DNA of 64,000 bases, taken from positions 186,001 through 250,000 of the forward strand of contig NZ_JABBGE010000009.1 in the NCBI RefSeq assembly GCF_012927245.1. The letters run 5' to 3'. The stretch is from Streptomyces sp. R302. Lineage in GTDB: Bacteria > Actinomycetota > Actinomycetes > Streptomycetales > Streptomycetaceae. The number at the start of each line of letters is the position of its first letter. The first letter of the stretch is position 1. The position numbers and the translations under genes are program-made. Below the pieces are notes generated by a model. The model was not told the DNA's origin. It saw only the letters and a program-made list of their open reading frames with translations, and did not search any database. Below, in pieces: positions 26,671 to 35,303 of the stretch.

Positions 26671-28353
26671 ATGATCGAGCCGACCGTGACCCTGCCACCC
26701 ACGAGGGTGCGCCGACCGCCGTCGCGGCCGCGCTCCACGGTGCGGTGGCCGGTCCTCGCGGTCGTCTTCGTCTGCGCCGCCTGCGGTCTCGTCTACGAGC
26801 TCGAACTCGTCGCCCTCGCCTCGTACTTGATCGGCGACTCGGTCACCCAGGCGTCCGTCGTGCTCTCCGTGATGGTCTTCGCGATGGGCCTGGGCTCGCT
26901 GCTCGCGAAGCGGCTGCGCTGCTGTGCCGCCGTCGGTTTCGGCCTGATCGAGGGCGCCCTCGCGCTCGTCGGCGGCACCTCGGCCCTCGTGCTGTACGCG
27001 TGCTTCGCCTGGATCGGCGCGTCACGCGGCGTCCTGGTGGCCTTCTCACTCACCATCGGGATCCTCATCGGCGCCGAGATCCCGCTGCTCATGTCCCTCA
27101 TACAGCGGGCGCCGGAGCGGTCCGTCGCCACCGGCCGGCCGCGCCGCGCGCGCCGCCCCGCCCCGGCCGGCGACCCGGACGACGCGGCCGGCACGGTCGC
27201 CGACCTGTTCGCCGCCGACTACGTGGGCGCGCTCGTCGGCGGCCTCGCCTTCCCCTTCCTGCTGCTGCCCTGGCTCGGCCAGCTCACCGGGGCGCTCGTC
27301 ACCGGCGCGGTCAACGCGGTCGCGGGCGCAGCCCTGGTGCTCTGGTTCTTCCGCCGCGACCTCACGGCCCTCGGCCGGGCCCTCGTCCTCGGCGTCAACC
27401 TCGCCGTCCTCGGCGTGCTCGCCACCGCGACCGTCCTCGTCGACGACTTCGAGGAGGCCGCCCGCCGGGCCGTGTACGGGGAGCGGGTGCGGGTCGCCGT
27501 CCACACCGAACTCCAGGAGGTGGTGGTCACCGGCGGCCCCGAGGGCCCGCCCGACCTCTACCTCGACGGCCGGCTGCGGGTCGCGGGCGAGGACGAGTAC
27601 CGCTACCACGAGGCGCTCGTCCACCCCGCGATGAACGGGCCGCACGCGCGCGTGCTCATCGTCGGCGGCGGCGACGGCCTCGCCGCCCGCGAGGTGCTCC
27701 GCCACCCCGGGGTCCAGGCCGTCACCGTCGTCGAGCTCGACCCCGGCGTCGTCCGTCTCGCCCGCACCGACCCCGCGCTCGCCGCGCTCAACGGGCAGGC
27801 CTTCCGCGACCCGCGCGTCCGGGTCGTCCACGCCGACGCCTTCCACTGGCTGAGGGGCGCCTCCGGGAGTGTGCAGGAACGGTACGACGTGGTGATCTCC
27901 GATCTGCCCGACCCCGGGATCACCCCCAGCACCAAGCTCTACTCCCAGGAGTTCTACGGCCTCATCGCGGGCGTCCTCGCCGACGGCGGCCGGCTCGTCG
28001 TGCACGCCGGGGCCGCCACCGACCGGCCCCGTACCTACTGGACGGCCGACGCCACCCTGCGCGCCGCCGGCTACGCCACCCGGCCGTACAGCACCGAGGG
28101 CCGCGCCCCCGGCTTCGCGGCCGGACCCGACCGGGCCGGACGGGCGGGCGCCGGACGCGCCGGACCCGACGACTGGGGCTTCCTGCTCGCCGTCCGCGGC
28201 GACCGGCCGCCCGCCCTCGGGCTCGCCGCCGACGGGCCCGCGCCGCGCTCCCTCGCCCCCCGCGACCTGCCGGCCGCCGCCCGGCGCGCCGAGCGCACCC
28301 GGATCACCGGGCTCCCGCCGTCGACGCTGGTGCACCCCCGGTACGGCAACTGA
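26671..28353 (+). CDS. membrane-anchored spermidine synthase-like protein
   Basis: This 560-aa protein joins a hydrophobic N-terminal half (about seven helices, residues 25-245, starting VLAVVFVCAACGLVYELELV) to a C-terminal aminopropyltransferase domain. That domain shows RYHEALVHPAMNG, the nucleotide-binding VLIVGGGDGLAAREVLRHP, VVELDPGVVRLAR and the catalytic-site region VVISDLPDPG. Such fusions are annotated as polyamine aminopropyltransferases, transferring an aminopropyl group to putrescine. The long Ala/Arg-rich linker and C-terminus are typical of Streptomyces. Whether it truly makes spermidine is unproven. Confidence 0.85.
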   Translation: MIEPTVTLPPTRVRRPPSRPRSTVRWPVLAVVFVCAACGLVYELELVALASYLIGDSVTQASVVLSVMVFAMGLGSLLAKRLRCCAAVGFGLIEGALALVGGTSALVLYACFAWIGASRGVLVAFSLTIGILIGAEIPLLMSLIQRAPERSVATGRPRRARRPAPAGDPDDAAGTVADLFAADYVGALVGGLAFPFLLLPWLGQLTGALVTGAVNAVAGAALVLWFFRRDLTALGRALVLGVNLAVLGVLATATVLVDDFEEAARRAVYGERVRVAVHTELQEVVVTGGPEGPPDLYLDGRLRVAGEDEYRYHEALVHPAMNGPHARVLIVGGGDGLAAREVLRHPGVQAVTVVELDPGVVRLARTDPALAALNGQAFRDPRVRVVHADAFHWLRGASGSVQERYDVVISDLPDPGITPSTKLYSQEFYGLIAGVLADGGRLVVHAGAATDRPRTYWTADATLRAAGYATRPYSTEGRAPGFAAGPDRAGRAGAGRAGPDDWGFLLAVRGDRPPALGLAADGPAPRSLAPRDLPAAARRAERTRITGLPPSTLVHPRYGN

Positions 28354-28426
28354 GCGGAGGACCCGGTGCGCGGCTCCGTAGCGGAACGGGCGACGCCGGG
28401 CGCCCCGCTGAGTAGGCTCGGGCCCC

Positions 28427-29311
28427 ATGGAGCATGAGGTGTTCGTCCCGGTCCCGGCCGAGGCCCTGCGGGCCACCCTCACCGACCCGGCGCGGGTGGC
28501 GCGCTGCGTGCCGGGCCTCCAGCGCGACGCCTCCGCGGACCCGGAGGACGCCTCCCCGGCGGGGCGGCACGTCGTCGGGAGGTTCCGGCTCCGGGTCGGC
28601 GGGCACACCATCACCTACCGCGGCGGGCTGCGGATCGTCGAACGGGACGGCGCCATCACCTACGAGGGCGAGGGCACCGAGGCCCGGGGCAAGGGCGCCG
28701 CCGAGGTCTCCCTGACCGTCGTCCTCACTCCGGCGGCCGAAGGCACCGGACTCAGCTTCACCGGCGCCCTCACCGCCACCGGCCGGCTCGCCGAGGAGCC
28801 CGAGGAGGCCCGCGACGCCGCCCGCGACCGCCTCCTGGACGCCTTCGTGGAGGCCGCCGCGGCCCTCGCGGCGGAGGCCGCCGCGGAGGAGACCGCAGGA
28901 GAGGCTGTCGAGGAGGAGGCCCCCGGCGAGCAGACCCCCGGCGACGCCACCTCCTTCGGCACCGGCGCCTTCGGCGGCGCGGGCGACGCCGAGGCCCAAG
29001 CCGAACCCGGCACGGACGCCGACGCCGACGCCAAGATGTCCGGCTTCGCCGACGACGTCCGCCACGAACCGGCCGCCGCCCCGGAGTTCCCCGCCGCGAA
29101 GCCCGCCGCCGAGGCCGCCCACGCCCGCCGGACGATGATCGGCAGGAGCGCCGAGGAGGTCGACCACGCGCCGCCGCGCGGCCGGTACGCCCCCGTGCCC
29201 GCCCCCGCGCCGAGCGGTGCGGGCGCCACCCTCCGCTGGGTCGCCCCGGCCGCCGCCCTCGCCCTCGCCTCCGCGGTCGTCGTCACCAGGGCGCTGCGCC
29301 GCCGCCGCTGA
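28427..29311 (+). CDS. SRPBCC-family protein with C-terminal membrane anchor
   Basis: This 294-aa protein begins with a CoxG/SRPBCC domain (residues 1-150): MEHEVFVPVPAEALRATLTD, the CVPGLQRD turn and a VSLTVVLTPAAEGTGLSFTG strand. A long Ala/Glu/Pro linker follows, and one membrane helix near residues 270-287 with a terminal RRRR. The SRPBCC fold binds hydrophobic ligands. CoxG anchors CO dehydrogenase to membranes, but no coxMSL genes are here, so the role is open. Confidence 0.78.
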   Translation: MEHEVFVPVPAEALRATLTDPARVARCVPGLQRDASADPEDASPAGRHVVGRFRLRVGGHTITYRGGLRIVERDGAITYEGEGTEARGKGAAEVSLTVVLTPAAEGTGLSFTGALTATGRLAEEPEEARDAARDRLLDAFVEAAAALAAEAAAEETAGEAVEEEAPGEQTPGDATSFGTGAFGGAGDAEAQAEPGTDADADAKMSGFADDVRHEPAAAPEFPAAKPAAEAAHARRTMIGRSAEEVDHAPPRGRYAPVPAPAPSGAGATLRWVAPAAALALASAVVVTRALRRRR

Positions 29312-29390
29312 ACGGCCCGGGGAACGGCTCGGCGGAAGTCCCTCGTTGAAACGGTCCAATCGAGCGGGTCCCAGGACTTAGGGTCGGGGC

Positions 29391-30182
29391 GTGAGCAACC
29401 TGACGCGACTGACGGCGGGCGACGCCGAGCTGACCATCAACGCCGAGCGCGGCGGCCGGATCGAGAGCCTGCGCATCGCGGGCACCGAGCTCCTGAAGCA
29501 GGGCGAGCGCTACGGCAGCTTCCCGATGGTGCCCTGGTGCGGCCGGACCGAGAACGGCCGGTTCCGTGACGGGGCCGTCACCCACCAGCTGCCCGTCAAC
29601 GCGGCCCCGCACGCCATCCACGGCACCGTCCGCGACCGGGCCTGGACGGTGGCCCGTGCCTCCGCCACCGAGGCCGTCCTCACCTGCGAGCTCGGCGACC
29701 CGTGGCCGTACAAGGGGCGCGTCACCCAGGTCCTCGAACTGACCGAGTCCCGGCTGACCTCGACGTTCGGGGTGGAGGCGTACGACGACTCCTTCCCGGC
29801 GCAGGCCGGCTGGCACCCCTGGTTCCTGCGGAACCTCGGGGCGGGCGGCGAGGACGTACGCCTCGACTTCACGCCCGGCTGGCAGGAGGAGCGCGGCGAG
29901 AACCACCTGCCCACCGGCCGCCGCATCCCCCCGTCGGCGGGCCCCTGGGACGACTGCTTCGGCATGCCCGACGGCGTCGACGTCACCCTCACCTGGCCGG
30001 GCGAGCTGGAGCTGAAGGTGACCAGCCGCGCCGAGTGGGTGGTGATCTACGACGAGCCCGCCGACGCCGTCTGCGTCGAGCCGCAGTCCGGCCCGCCGAA
30101 CGGCCTCAACACCCATCCGCGCCTGGTCACCCCCATCGACCCGCTGGAGGTCGAGAGCGTCTGGGCCTGGCGGCGGCTCTAA
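29391..30182 (+). CDS. aldose 1-epimerase family protein
   Basis: This 263-aa protein has the galactose-mutarotase fold signatures: NAERGGRIESLRIAGTELL, the active-site stretch FPMVPWCGRTENGRF, PHAIHGTVRDRAW (with the usual His) and a late VVIYDEPADAVCVEPQSGPP containing the expected catalytic Glu. It would interconvert sugar anomers in the cytoplasm. The GTG at 29391 starts just before the conserved part. pyrE begins ten bases after its stop, so they are co-transcribed. Confidence 0.87.
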   Translation: MSNLTRLTAGDAELTINAERGGRIESLRIAGTELLKQGERYGSFPMVPWCGRTENGRFRDGAVTHQLPVNAAPHAIHGTVRDRAWTVARASATEAVLTCELGDPWPYKGRVTQVLELTESRLTSTFGVEAYDDSFPAQAGWHPWFLRNLGAGGEDVRLDFTPGWQEERGENHLPTGRRIPPSAGPWDDCFGMPDGVDVTLTWPGELELKVTSRAEWVVIYDEPADAVCVEPQSGPPNGLNTHPRLVTPIDPLEVESVWAWRRL

Positions 30183-30192
30183 GCTGCTGAGC

Positions 30193-30741
30193 ATGACTGA
30201 CGTACGCGCTGAACTGCTCCAGCAGATCAAGGACAAGGCCGTGGTGCACGGCAAGGTGACCCTCTCCTCGGGTCTGGAAGCCGACTACTACGTGGACCTG
30301 CGCCGGATCACGCTGGACGGGGCGGCGTCGCCGCTGGTCGGCCAGGTCATGCTCGACCTGGTCAAGGACCTCGACTTCGACGCGGTCGGCGGCCTCACCC
30401 TGGGCGCCGACCCGGTCGCCACCGCGATGCTGCACGCCTCCGCCGCGCGCGGCGAGCGCCTGGACGCCTTCGTCGTCCGCAAGGCCGCCAAGGCCCACGG
30501 CATGCAGCGCCAGGTCGAGGGCCCGGACATCAAGGGCCGCCGGGTCCTGATCGTCGAGGACACCTCCACCACCGGCGGCTCCCCGCTGACCGCCGTCGAG
30601 GCGGCCCGCGCGGCCGGCGCCGAGGTCGTCGCCGTCGCCACCATCGTGGACCGCGCCACCGGCGCCGGCGAGAAGATCAGCGGCACGGCGGGCGTCCCGT
30701 ACCTCTACGCCTTCGCTCTTGACGAGCTCGGACTCGCCTAG
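30193..30741 (+). CDS. pyrE: orotate phosphoribosyltransferase
   Basis: This 182-aa enzyme converts orotate and PRPP to OMP in pyrimidine synthesis. It shows the N-terminal SSGLEADYYVDLRRITLDG, the FVVRKAAKAHGMQRQVEG loop and the PRPP signature RVLIVEDTSTTGGSPLTAVE. It is the short actinobacterial form. It lies ten bases after the epimerase gene. A 40-base palindrome containing a parS site follows after 77 bases and may also end the transcript. Confidence 0.95.
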   Translation: MTDVRAELLQQIKDKAVVHGKVTLSSGLEADYYVDLRRITLDGAASPLVGQVMLDLVKDLDFDAVGGLTLGADPVATAMLHASAARGERLDAFVVRKAAKAHGMQRQVEGPDIKGRRVLIVEDTSTTGGSPLTAVEAARAAGAEVVAVATIVDRATGAGEKISGTAGVPYLYAFALDELGLA

Positions 30742-30818
30742 TCGCACGGTCGAACCGCCGCGAAGTCGTGACTTAGGTCCCGGATCTCGACGCATACGGT
30801 TCTGACCTGCACTTTTAT

Positions 30819-30858
30819 CGAAAGGCGGGGTGTTTCACGTGAAACACCCCGCCTTTCG
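30819..30858. repeat. 40-base perfect palindrome containing parS
   Basis: 20 bases are followed directly by their exact complement, with the centre between 30838 and 30839. The GC-rich flanks (AAGGCGGGG and complement) extend the parS core and could make it act as a terminator between pyrE and fba as well. Confidence 0.92.
30831..30846. promoter_or_regulatory. parS: parS centromere site (ParB-binding)
   Basis: TGTTTCACGTGAAACA is an exact match to the bacterial parS consensus. ParB spreads from such sites to organise and segregate the chromosome. In Streptomyces most parS sites cluster around oriC, some in intergenic space as here. The sequence also contains the E-box-like CACGTG. Confidence 0.9.
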
Positions 30859-30973
30859 GCATGCGGCGCCCGTGGGAGCCCGTACAAGAGTCTGGAAAGA
30901 TGGCACCGACGATGACGTCGCCCTAGGTCAGGGATACAGCAACGCACACCCGCACATCACAAGGAGCGGACGA

Positions 30974-31996
30974 ATGCCCATCGCAACCCCCGAGGTCTAC
31001 GCCGAGATGCTCGACCGGGCGAAGGCTGGCAAGTTCGCCTACCCGGCCATCAACGTGACCTCCTCCCAGACCCTCCACGCGGCGCTGCGCGGGTTCGCCG
31101 AGGCCCAGAGCGACGGCATCATCCAGATCTCGACCGGTGGCGCCGAGTTCCTGGGCGGCCAGTACAGCAAGGACATGGTCACGGGCGCCGTCGCCCTGGC
31201 CGAGTTCGCCCACATCGTCGCCGCGAAGTACGACATCACCGTCGCGCTGCACACCGACCACTGCCCGAAGGACAAGCTGGACGGCTACGTCCGCCCGCTG
31301 CTCGACATCTCCGCCGAGCGCGTCAAGGCCGGTCGGAACCCGCTCTTCCAGTCGCACATGTGGGACGGCTCCGCCGAGACCCTCGCCGACAACCTGGCCA
31401 TCGGCCAGGAGCTGCTCGCGAAGGCCGCCGCCGCCAAGATCATCCTTGAGGTCGAGATCACCCCGACCGGCGGCGAGGAGGACGGCGTCAGCCACGAGAT
31501 CAACGACGAGCTGTACACCACCGTCGACGACGCGATCCGCACCGCCGAGGCCCTGGGCCTGGGCGAGAAGGGCCGCTACCTGCTCGCCGCCTCCTTCGGC
31601 AACGTGCACGGCGTCTACAAGCCGGGCAACGTCGTCCTGCGCCCGGAGCTCCTCAAGGACCTCCAGGCCGGCGTCGCCGAGAAGTTCGGCCAGGCCTCCC
31701 CGTTCGACTTCGTCTTCCACGGCGGCTCCGGCTCGACCGCCGAGGAGATCGCCACCGCCATCGAGAACGGCGTGGTCAAGATGAACCTCGACACCGACAC
31801 CCAGTACGCCTTCACCCGCCCGGTCGTGGACCACATGTTCCGCAACTACGACGGTGTCCTGAAGGTCGACGGCGAGGTCGGCAAGAAGTCCACCTACGAC
31901 CCGCGCACCTGGGGCAAGCTCGCCGAGGCGGGCATGGCCGCGCGCGTCACCGAGGCGTGCGAGGCGCTGCGCTCGGCCGGCAAGAAGCTGAAGTAA
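30974..31996 (+). CDS. fba: class II fructose-bisphosphate aldolase
   Basis: This 340-aa zinc enzyme cleaves fructose-1,6-bisphosphate in glycolysis. It shows FAYPAINVTSSQTLHAALRG, the zinc-ligand region VALHTDHCPKDKLDGYV, LEVEITPTGGEEDGV and FVFHGGSGSTAEEI. The ATG at 30974 has AAGGAGCG upstream. The frame is open further upstream across the parS palindrome, but that part is not protein-like. A strong terminator follows. Confidence 0.96.
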   Translation: MPIATPEVYAEMLDRAKAGKFAYPAINVTSSQTLHAALRGFAEAQSDGIIQISTGGAEFLGGQYSKDMVTGAVALAEFAHIVAAKYDITVALHTDHCPKDKLDGYVRPLLDISAERVKAGRNPLFQSHMWDGSAETLADNLAIGQELLAKAAAAKIILEVEITPTGGEEDGVSHEINDELYTTVDDAIRTAEALGLGEKGRYLLAASFGNVHGVYKPGNVVLRPELLKDLQAGVAEKFGQASPFDFVFHGGSGSTAEEIATAIENGVVKMNLDTDTQYAFTRPVVDHMFRNYDGVLKVDGEVGKKSTYDPRTWGKLAEAGMAARVTEACEALRSAGKKLK

Positions 31997-32004
31997 GCCG
32001 TGAC

Positions 32005-32044
32005 CGAAGGGCCCGGCACCCCCGTGTGGGTGCCGGGCCCTTCG
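32005..32044 (+). terminator. terminator after fba
   Basis: A perfect 17-bp stem (CGAAGGGCCCGGCACCC and complement) with a six-base loop lies directly after the fba stop. Confidence 0.92.
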
Positions 32045-32071
32045 CGTACCCGAGGGGAGTGGGGAGTTCCG

Positions 32072-33289
32072 ATGGACGACTTCGACCATGACGTCGACCA
32101 TGACGTCGACTACGACCACGACTTCGACGCGATACGGGACCGGCGGGGCACCTGGTCCGTGCAGTGGGACGGGACCGCGGACCGCTTCGGCGTCTCCGAC
32201 CTGCTCCCCTTCACCATCTCCGACATGGACTTCGCCTCCCCGCCCGAGGTCCTCGACGCGCTGCGCGCCCGGATCGGCCACGGCGTCTTCGGCTACACCG
32301 ACTGGCGGCTCGGCGGGGCCGACGGCTTCCGGGAGGCCGTACGCCACTGGTACGCGAGCCGCTACGACACCGCGCTCGACACCGAGGCCCTCGTCTACGC
32401 GCCCTCGGTGCTCAGCCAGCTCTCCCAGCTGCTCCAGATGTGGACCCGGCCCGGTGACGGCGTCGTCGTCCACACCCCCACGTACGACGGCTTCCGCAAG
32501 GCCGTCACCGGGCTCGGGCGCGAACTGCGCGGGGTCCCGGTCGGGGACACGGAGGCCCTGGAGCGGGAGCTGGCCCGCCCGGACAGCCGGATGCTGCTGC
32601 TCTGCTCCCCGCACAACCCGACCGGCCGGGTGTGGACCGGGAAGGAGCTCACCGACTTCCGCCAACTGGCCGAGCGGCACGACGTGACCGTGGTCAGCGA
32701 CGAGATCCACGCCGACCTGACCGCCGACGGCCACCGCCACGTCCCGTGGAGCCGGATCGCCGAGCCCGGCCGGGGCTGCGGCTGGGCGCTGATCACCTCG
32801 GGGACCAAGGCCTTCAACTTCCCGGCGCTCTCCGGCTCGTACGGCATCATCGGCGACCCCGACGAGCGGACGGAGTTCCTGCGGCGGATGGAGACCGCCG
32901 AGGGGCTCGCCTCCCCGGCCGTCCTCTCCCTCACCGCCCACGTCGCCGCCTACCGGCACGGCGCTCCCTGGCTCGACGCGCTCCGCCGCTATGTCGCCGG
33001 AACGATGACGATGGTCGGGGACCGGCTCCGCGCGGGCCTGCCGGGCGTCGACTGGACCCCGCCGCAGGCCGGCTACCTCGCCTGGATCGACCTCCGGCCG
33101 CTGGGCGTCGACGAGACGCGGCTCCAGGAGGAACTGGTCCGTACGGAGAAGGTCGCGATCATGCCCGGCGGCACCTACGGCACCCCGGGCTTCGTCCGGC
33201 TCAACGTGGGCTGCCCCCGCGCCAAGGCCGAGCGGGGCGTGGAAGCGCTGGTCAGGGCGGCGGCGCGGCTGCGGACCGACGGTGTCTGA
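32072..33289 (+). CDS. MalY/PatB-type PLP aminotransferase (cystathionine beta-lyase-like)
   Basis: This 405-aa protein has the MalY/PatB signatures LPFTISDMDFASPPEVLDAL, VFGYTDWRL, LLCSPHNPTGRVW, VVSDEIHADL and a TSGTKAFNFPAL PLP-lysine region. Enzymes of this group split cystathionine or cysteine conjugates by C-S lyase action. The N-terminus is unusual: a run of alternating Asp and His/Val/Tyr (about residues 2-19) before the fold. The ATG at 32072 follows GGGGAG. Its stop overlaps an upstream in-frame start of the MFS gene, so they may be one operon. Confidence 0.87.
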   Translation: MDDFDHDVDHDVDYDHDFDAIRDRRGTWSVQWDGTADRFGVSDLLPFTISDMDFASPPEVLDALRARIGHGVFGYTDWRLGGADGFREAVRHWYASRYDTALDTEALVYAPSVLSQLSQLLQMWTRPGDGVVVHTPTYDGFRKAVTGLGRELRGVPVGDTEALERELARPDSRMLLLCSPHNPTGRVWTGKELTDFRQLAERHDVTVVSDEIHADLTADGHRHVPWSRIAEPGRGCGWALITSGTKAFNFPALSGSYGIIGDPDERTEFLRRMETAEGLASPAVLSLTAHVAAYRHGAPWLDALRRYVAGTMTMVGDRLRAGLPGVDWTPPQAGYLAWIDLRPLGVDETRLQEELVRTEKVAIMPGGTYGTPGFVRLNVGCPRAKAERGVEALVRAAARLRTDGV

Positions 33290-33326
33290 GGAGGCAGGAG
33301 CTCCCGGCCCGGGGGACCATGCAGGC

Positions 33327-34778
33327 ATGAGCGTGGCCAGGCCCGAGGTGCGGATGGCCTCCGCCCGAGGGCGGTGGATCGTCCTCACGACCGTGCTCGG
33401 CTCGGCGATGGCGCTGCTCGACTCGACCGTCGTCAACGTGGCGCTGCCGCACATCGGCGAGGACCTCGGCGCCGACCTCGCGGCGCTCCAGTGGACCGTC
33501 AACGCGTACATGCTGACGCTGGCCGGGCTGATCCTGCTCGGCGGCTCGCTCGGCGACCGGTACGGGCGGCGCCGGGTCTTCGTCGTCGGCGTCGTGTGGT
33601 TCGCGCTCGCCTCCCTGCTGTGCGGCCTCGCGCCGAACGCCGGCGTCCTCGTCGCCGCGCGGGCCCTCCAGGGCGTCGGCGGCGCGCTGCTCACCCCCGG
33701 GTCGCTCGCGCTGATCCAGGCGAGCTTCCACCCCGACGACCGGGCCCGCGCGGTCGGCCTCTGGTCCGGCTTCGGCGGCGTCGGGGCGGCGGTCGGGCCG
33801 TTCGTGGGCGGCTGGCTGGTCGACGGGCCCGGCTGGCGCTGGGTCTTCCTCCTGAACGTGCCGCTCGCCGCGCTCTGCGTGCCGGTCGCGCTGCGGTACG
33901 TCCCCGAGTCCCGCGACGAGGCCGCGCACGGCCGCCGCTTCGACGTGCTCGGGGCGGTGCTCGGCGCGGCGGCGCTCGGCCTCGTCACCTACGCGCTGAT
34001 CGACGCGCTGTGGTGGGCCGGGGCGGCCGGTCTCCTGGCCGGGGCCGGGTTCGTGGCGCTGGAGCGGCGGCGCGGCGAGCGGGCGATGATGCCGCCGTCG
34101 ATCTTCCACTCCCGCCTCTTCACCGCCGTGAACGTGGTGACGCTGTGCGTGTACGCGGCGTTCGGCGGCTTCTTCTTCCTCGCTGTGATCCAGCTCCAGG
34201 TCGTCACCGGCTACTCGGCGCTCGCCGCCGGTACGGCGCTGCTGCCGACGACCGTGCTGATGCTGCTGTTCTCCGCGAAGTCCGGTGAGGTGGGGGAGAA
34301 GATCGGGCCGCGCATCCCGCTGACCGTCGGCCCGCTGCTGTGCGCGGCGGGGATGCTGCTGATGCTGCGGGTCGGGGCGGACGCCGCGTACGTACCGGAC
34401 GTGCTGCCGGCCCTCGTCGTGCTCGGCGTCGGCATGACCGTGCTGGTCGCGCCGCTGACCGCGACGGTCCTCGCCTCCGTCGACGTCTCCCGGGCGGGGC
34501 TCGCCAGCGGCATCAACAACGCGGCGGCGCGGGCGGCGGGGCTCGTCGCGGTGGCGGCGCTGCCGCTGCTCACGGGCATGGGGCCGACGGCGTACCTCTC
34601 GCCGACCGAGTTCGACGCGACGTTCGACCGGGCGATGCCCATCTGCGCGGGCGTCCTCGTCCTGGGCGCCGCGCTCTCCTGGGCCACCCTGCGCACCCCC
34701 CGCTCCGCCCCCTGCCACCCCACCTGCAAGACCCATTGCTCCCTGACGGCCCCGCCGCTGGATCCGGGCTCCGAGTAA
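33327..34778 (+). CDS. MFS multidrug-type exporter (DHA2 family)
   Basis: This 483-aa transporter has about 14 membrane segments. DHA2 signatures include LLDSTVVNVALPHIGEDLGA (motif D1 region), LGGSLGDRYGRRRVFVVG (motif A) and ALQGVGGALLTPGSLALI (motif C). It exports drugs or metabolites by proton antiport. An odd C-terminal tail, CHPTCKTHCSLTAPPL, carries three cysteines. I chose the ATG at 33327; a GTG at 33282 overlapping the upstream gene is possible. It may export a product of the C-S lyase-like enzyme, but this is only context. Confidence 0.85.
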   Translation: MSVARPEVRMASARGRWIVLTTVLGSAMALLDSTVVNVALPHIGEDLGADLAALQWTVNAYMLTLAGLILLGGSLGDRYGRRRVFVVGVVWFALASLLCGLAPNAGVLVAARALQGVGGALLTPGSLALIQASFHPDDRARAVGLWSGFGGVGAAVGPFVGGWLVDGPGWRWVFLLNVPLAALCVPVALRYVPESRDEAAHGRRFDVLGAVLGAAALGLVTYALIDALWWAGAAGLLAGAGFVALERRRGERAMMPPSIFHSRLFTAVNVVTLCVYAAFGGFFFLAVIQLQVVTGYSALAAGTALLPTTVLMLLFSAKSGEVGEKIGPRIPLTVGPLLCAAGMLLMLRVGADAAYVPDVLPALVVLGVGMTVLVAPLTATVLASVDVSRAGLASGINNAAARAAGLVAVAALPLLTGMGPTAYLSPTEFDATFDRAMPICAGVLVLGAALSWATLRTPRSAPCHPTCKTHCSLTAPPLDPGSE

Positions 34779-34828
34779 CCGCGAGGTGTGCCCGCAACGG
34801 AACGCCGGGGCTGGGGCAGACTGGGGGG

Positions 34829-35242
34829 ATGGTTACGCATGAGAATCTGCTCGGGGGCCCCGCGCCCACCCTTCTGCCCGACGACCCCGGCCCCCGCGAG
34901 GCCCTCGCCCAGGGCACCGCCCCGGCCGACGTCGCCGCGAAGTACCCGACCTCCTCCCTGGCGTGGGCGCAGCTCGCGGACGACGCGTTCGAGGCCGGCC
35001 GCGTGGTGGAGTCGTACGCCTACGCCCGCACCGGCTACCACCGCGCCCTGGACGCGCTGCGCCGCAACGGCTGGAAGGGCCACGGCCCGGTGCCGTGGGA
35101 GCACGAGCCGAACCGCGGCTTCCTGCGGGCCCTGCACGCGCTGGCCCGGGCCGCCGGCGAGATCGGCGAGAAGGACGAGTACGAGCGCTGCACGACCTTC
35201 CTGCGGGACTCCTCGGAGACGGCCGCCGCGACCCTGGGCTGA
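34829..35242 (+). CDS. DUF3151 family protein
   Basis: This 137-aa protein shows the DUF3151 pattern: LLPDDPGPREALAQGTAPAD, YPTSSLAWAQLADDAFEAGR, VESYAYARTGYHRALDALRR and NRGFLRALHALARAAGEIGE. It is a helical, TPR-like cytoplasmic protein conserved in actinobacteria, without known function. It starts with ATG after a GGGGGG run. Confidence 0.88.
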   Translation: MVTHENLLGGPAPTLLPDDPGPREALAQGTAPADVAAKYPTSSLAWAQLADDAFEAGRVVESYAYARTGYHRALDALRRNGWKGHGPVPWEHEPNRGFLRALHALARAAGEIGEKDEYERCTTFLRDSSETAAATLG

Positions 35243-35303
35243 CCGGGCCGTCACCCCCGGCCGGTACGATCCCCGGACCGGCCGGAAACAGGGGGGAACT
35301 GTC

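Noticed and set aside
30830..30973. upstream extension of fba starting inside the parS palindrome
   Set aside because: The extra 48 residues are not protein-like, and the ATG at 30974 has a good ribosome site and matches family length.
30923..33988. 1021-codon open frame on the minus strand
   Set aside because: It spans three real genes (fba, the MalY/PatB gene and the MFS gene) antisense and shows no domain.
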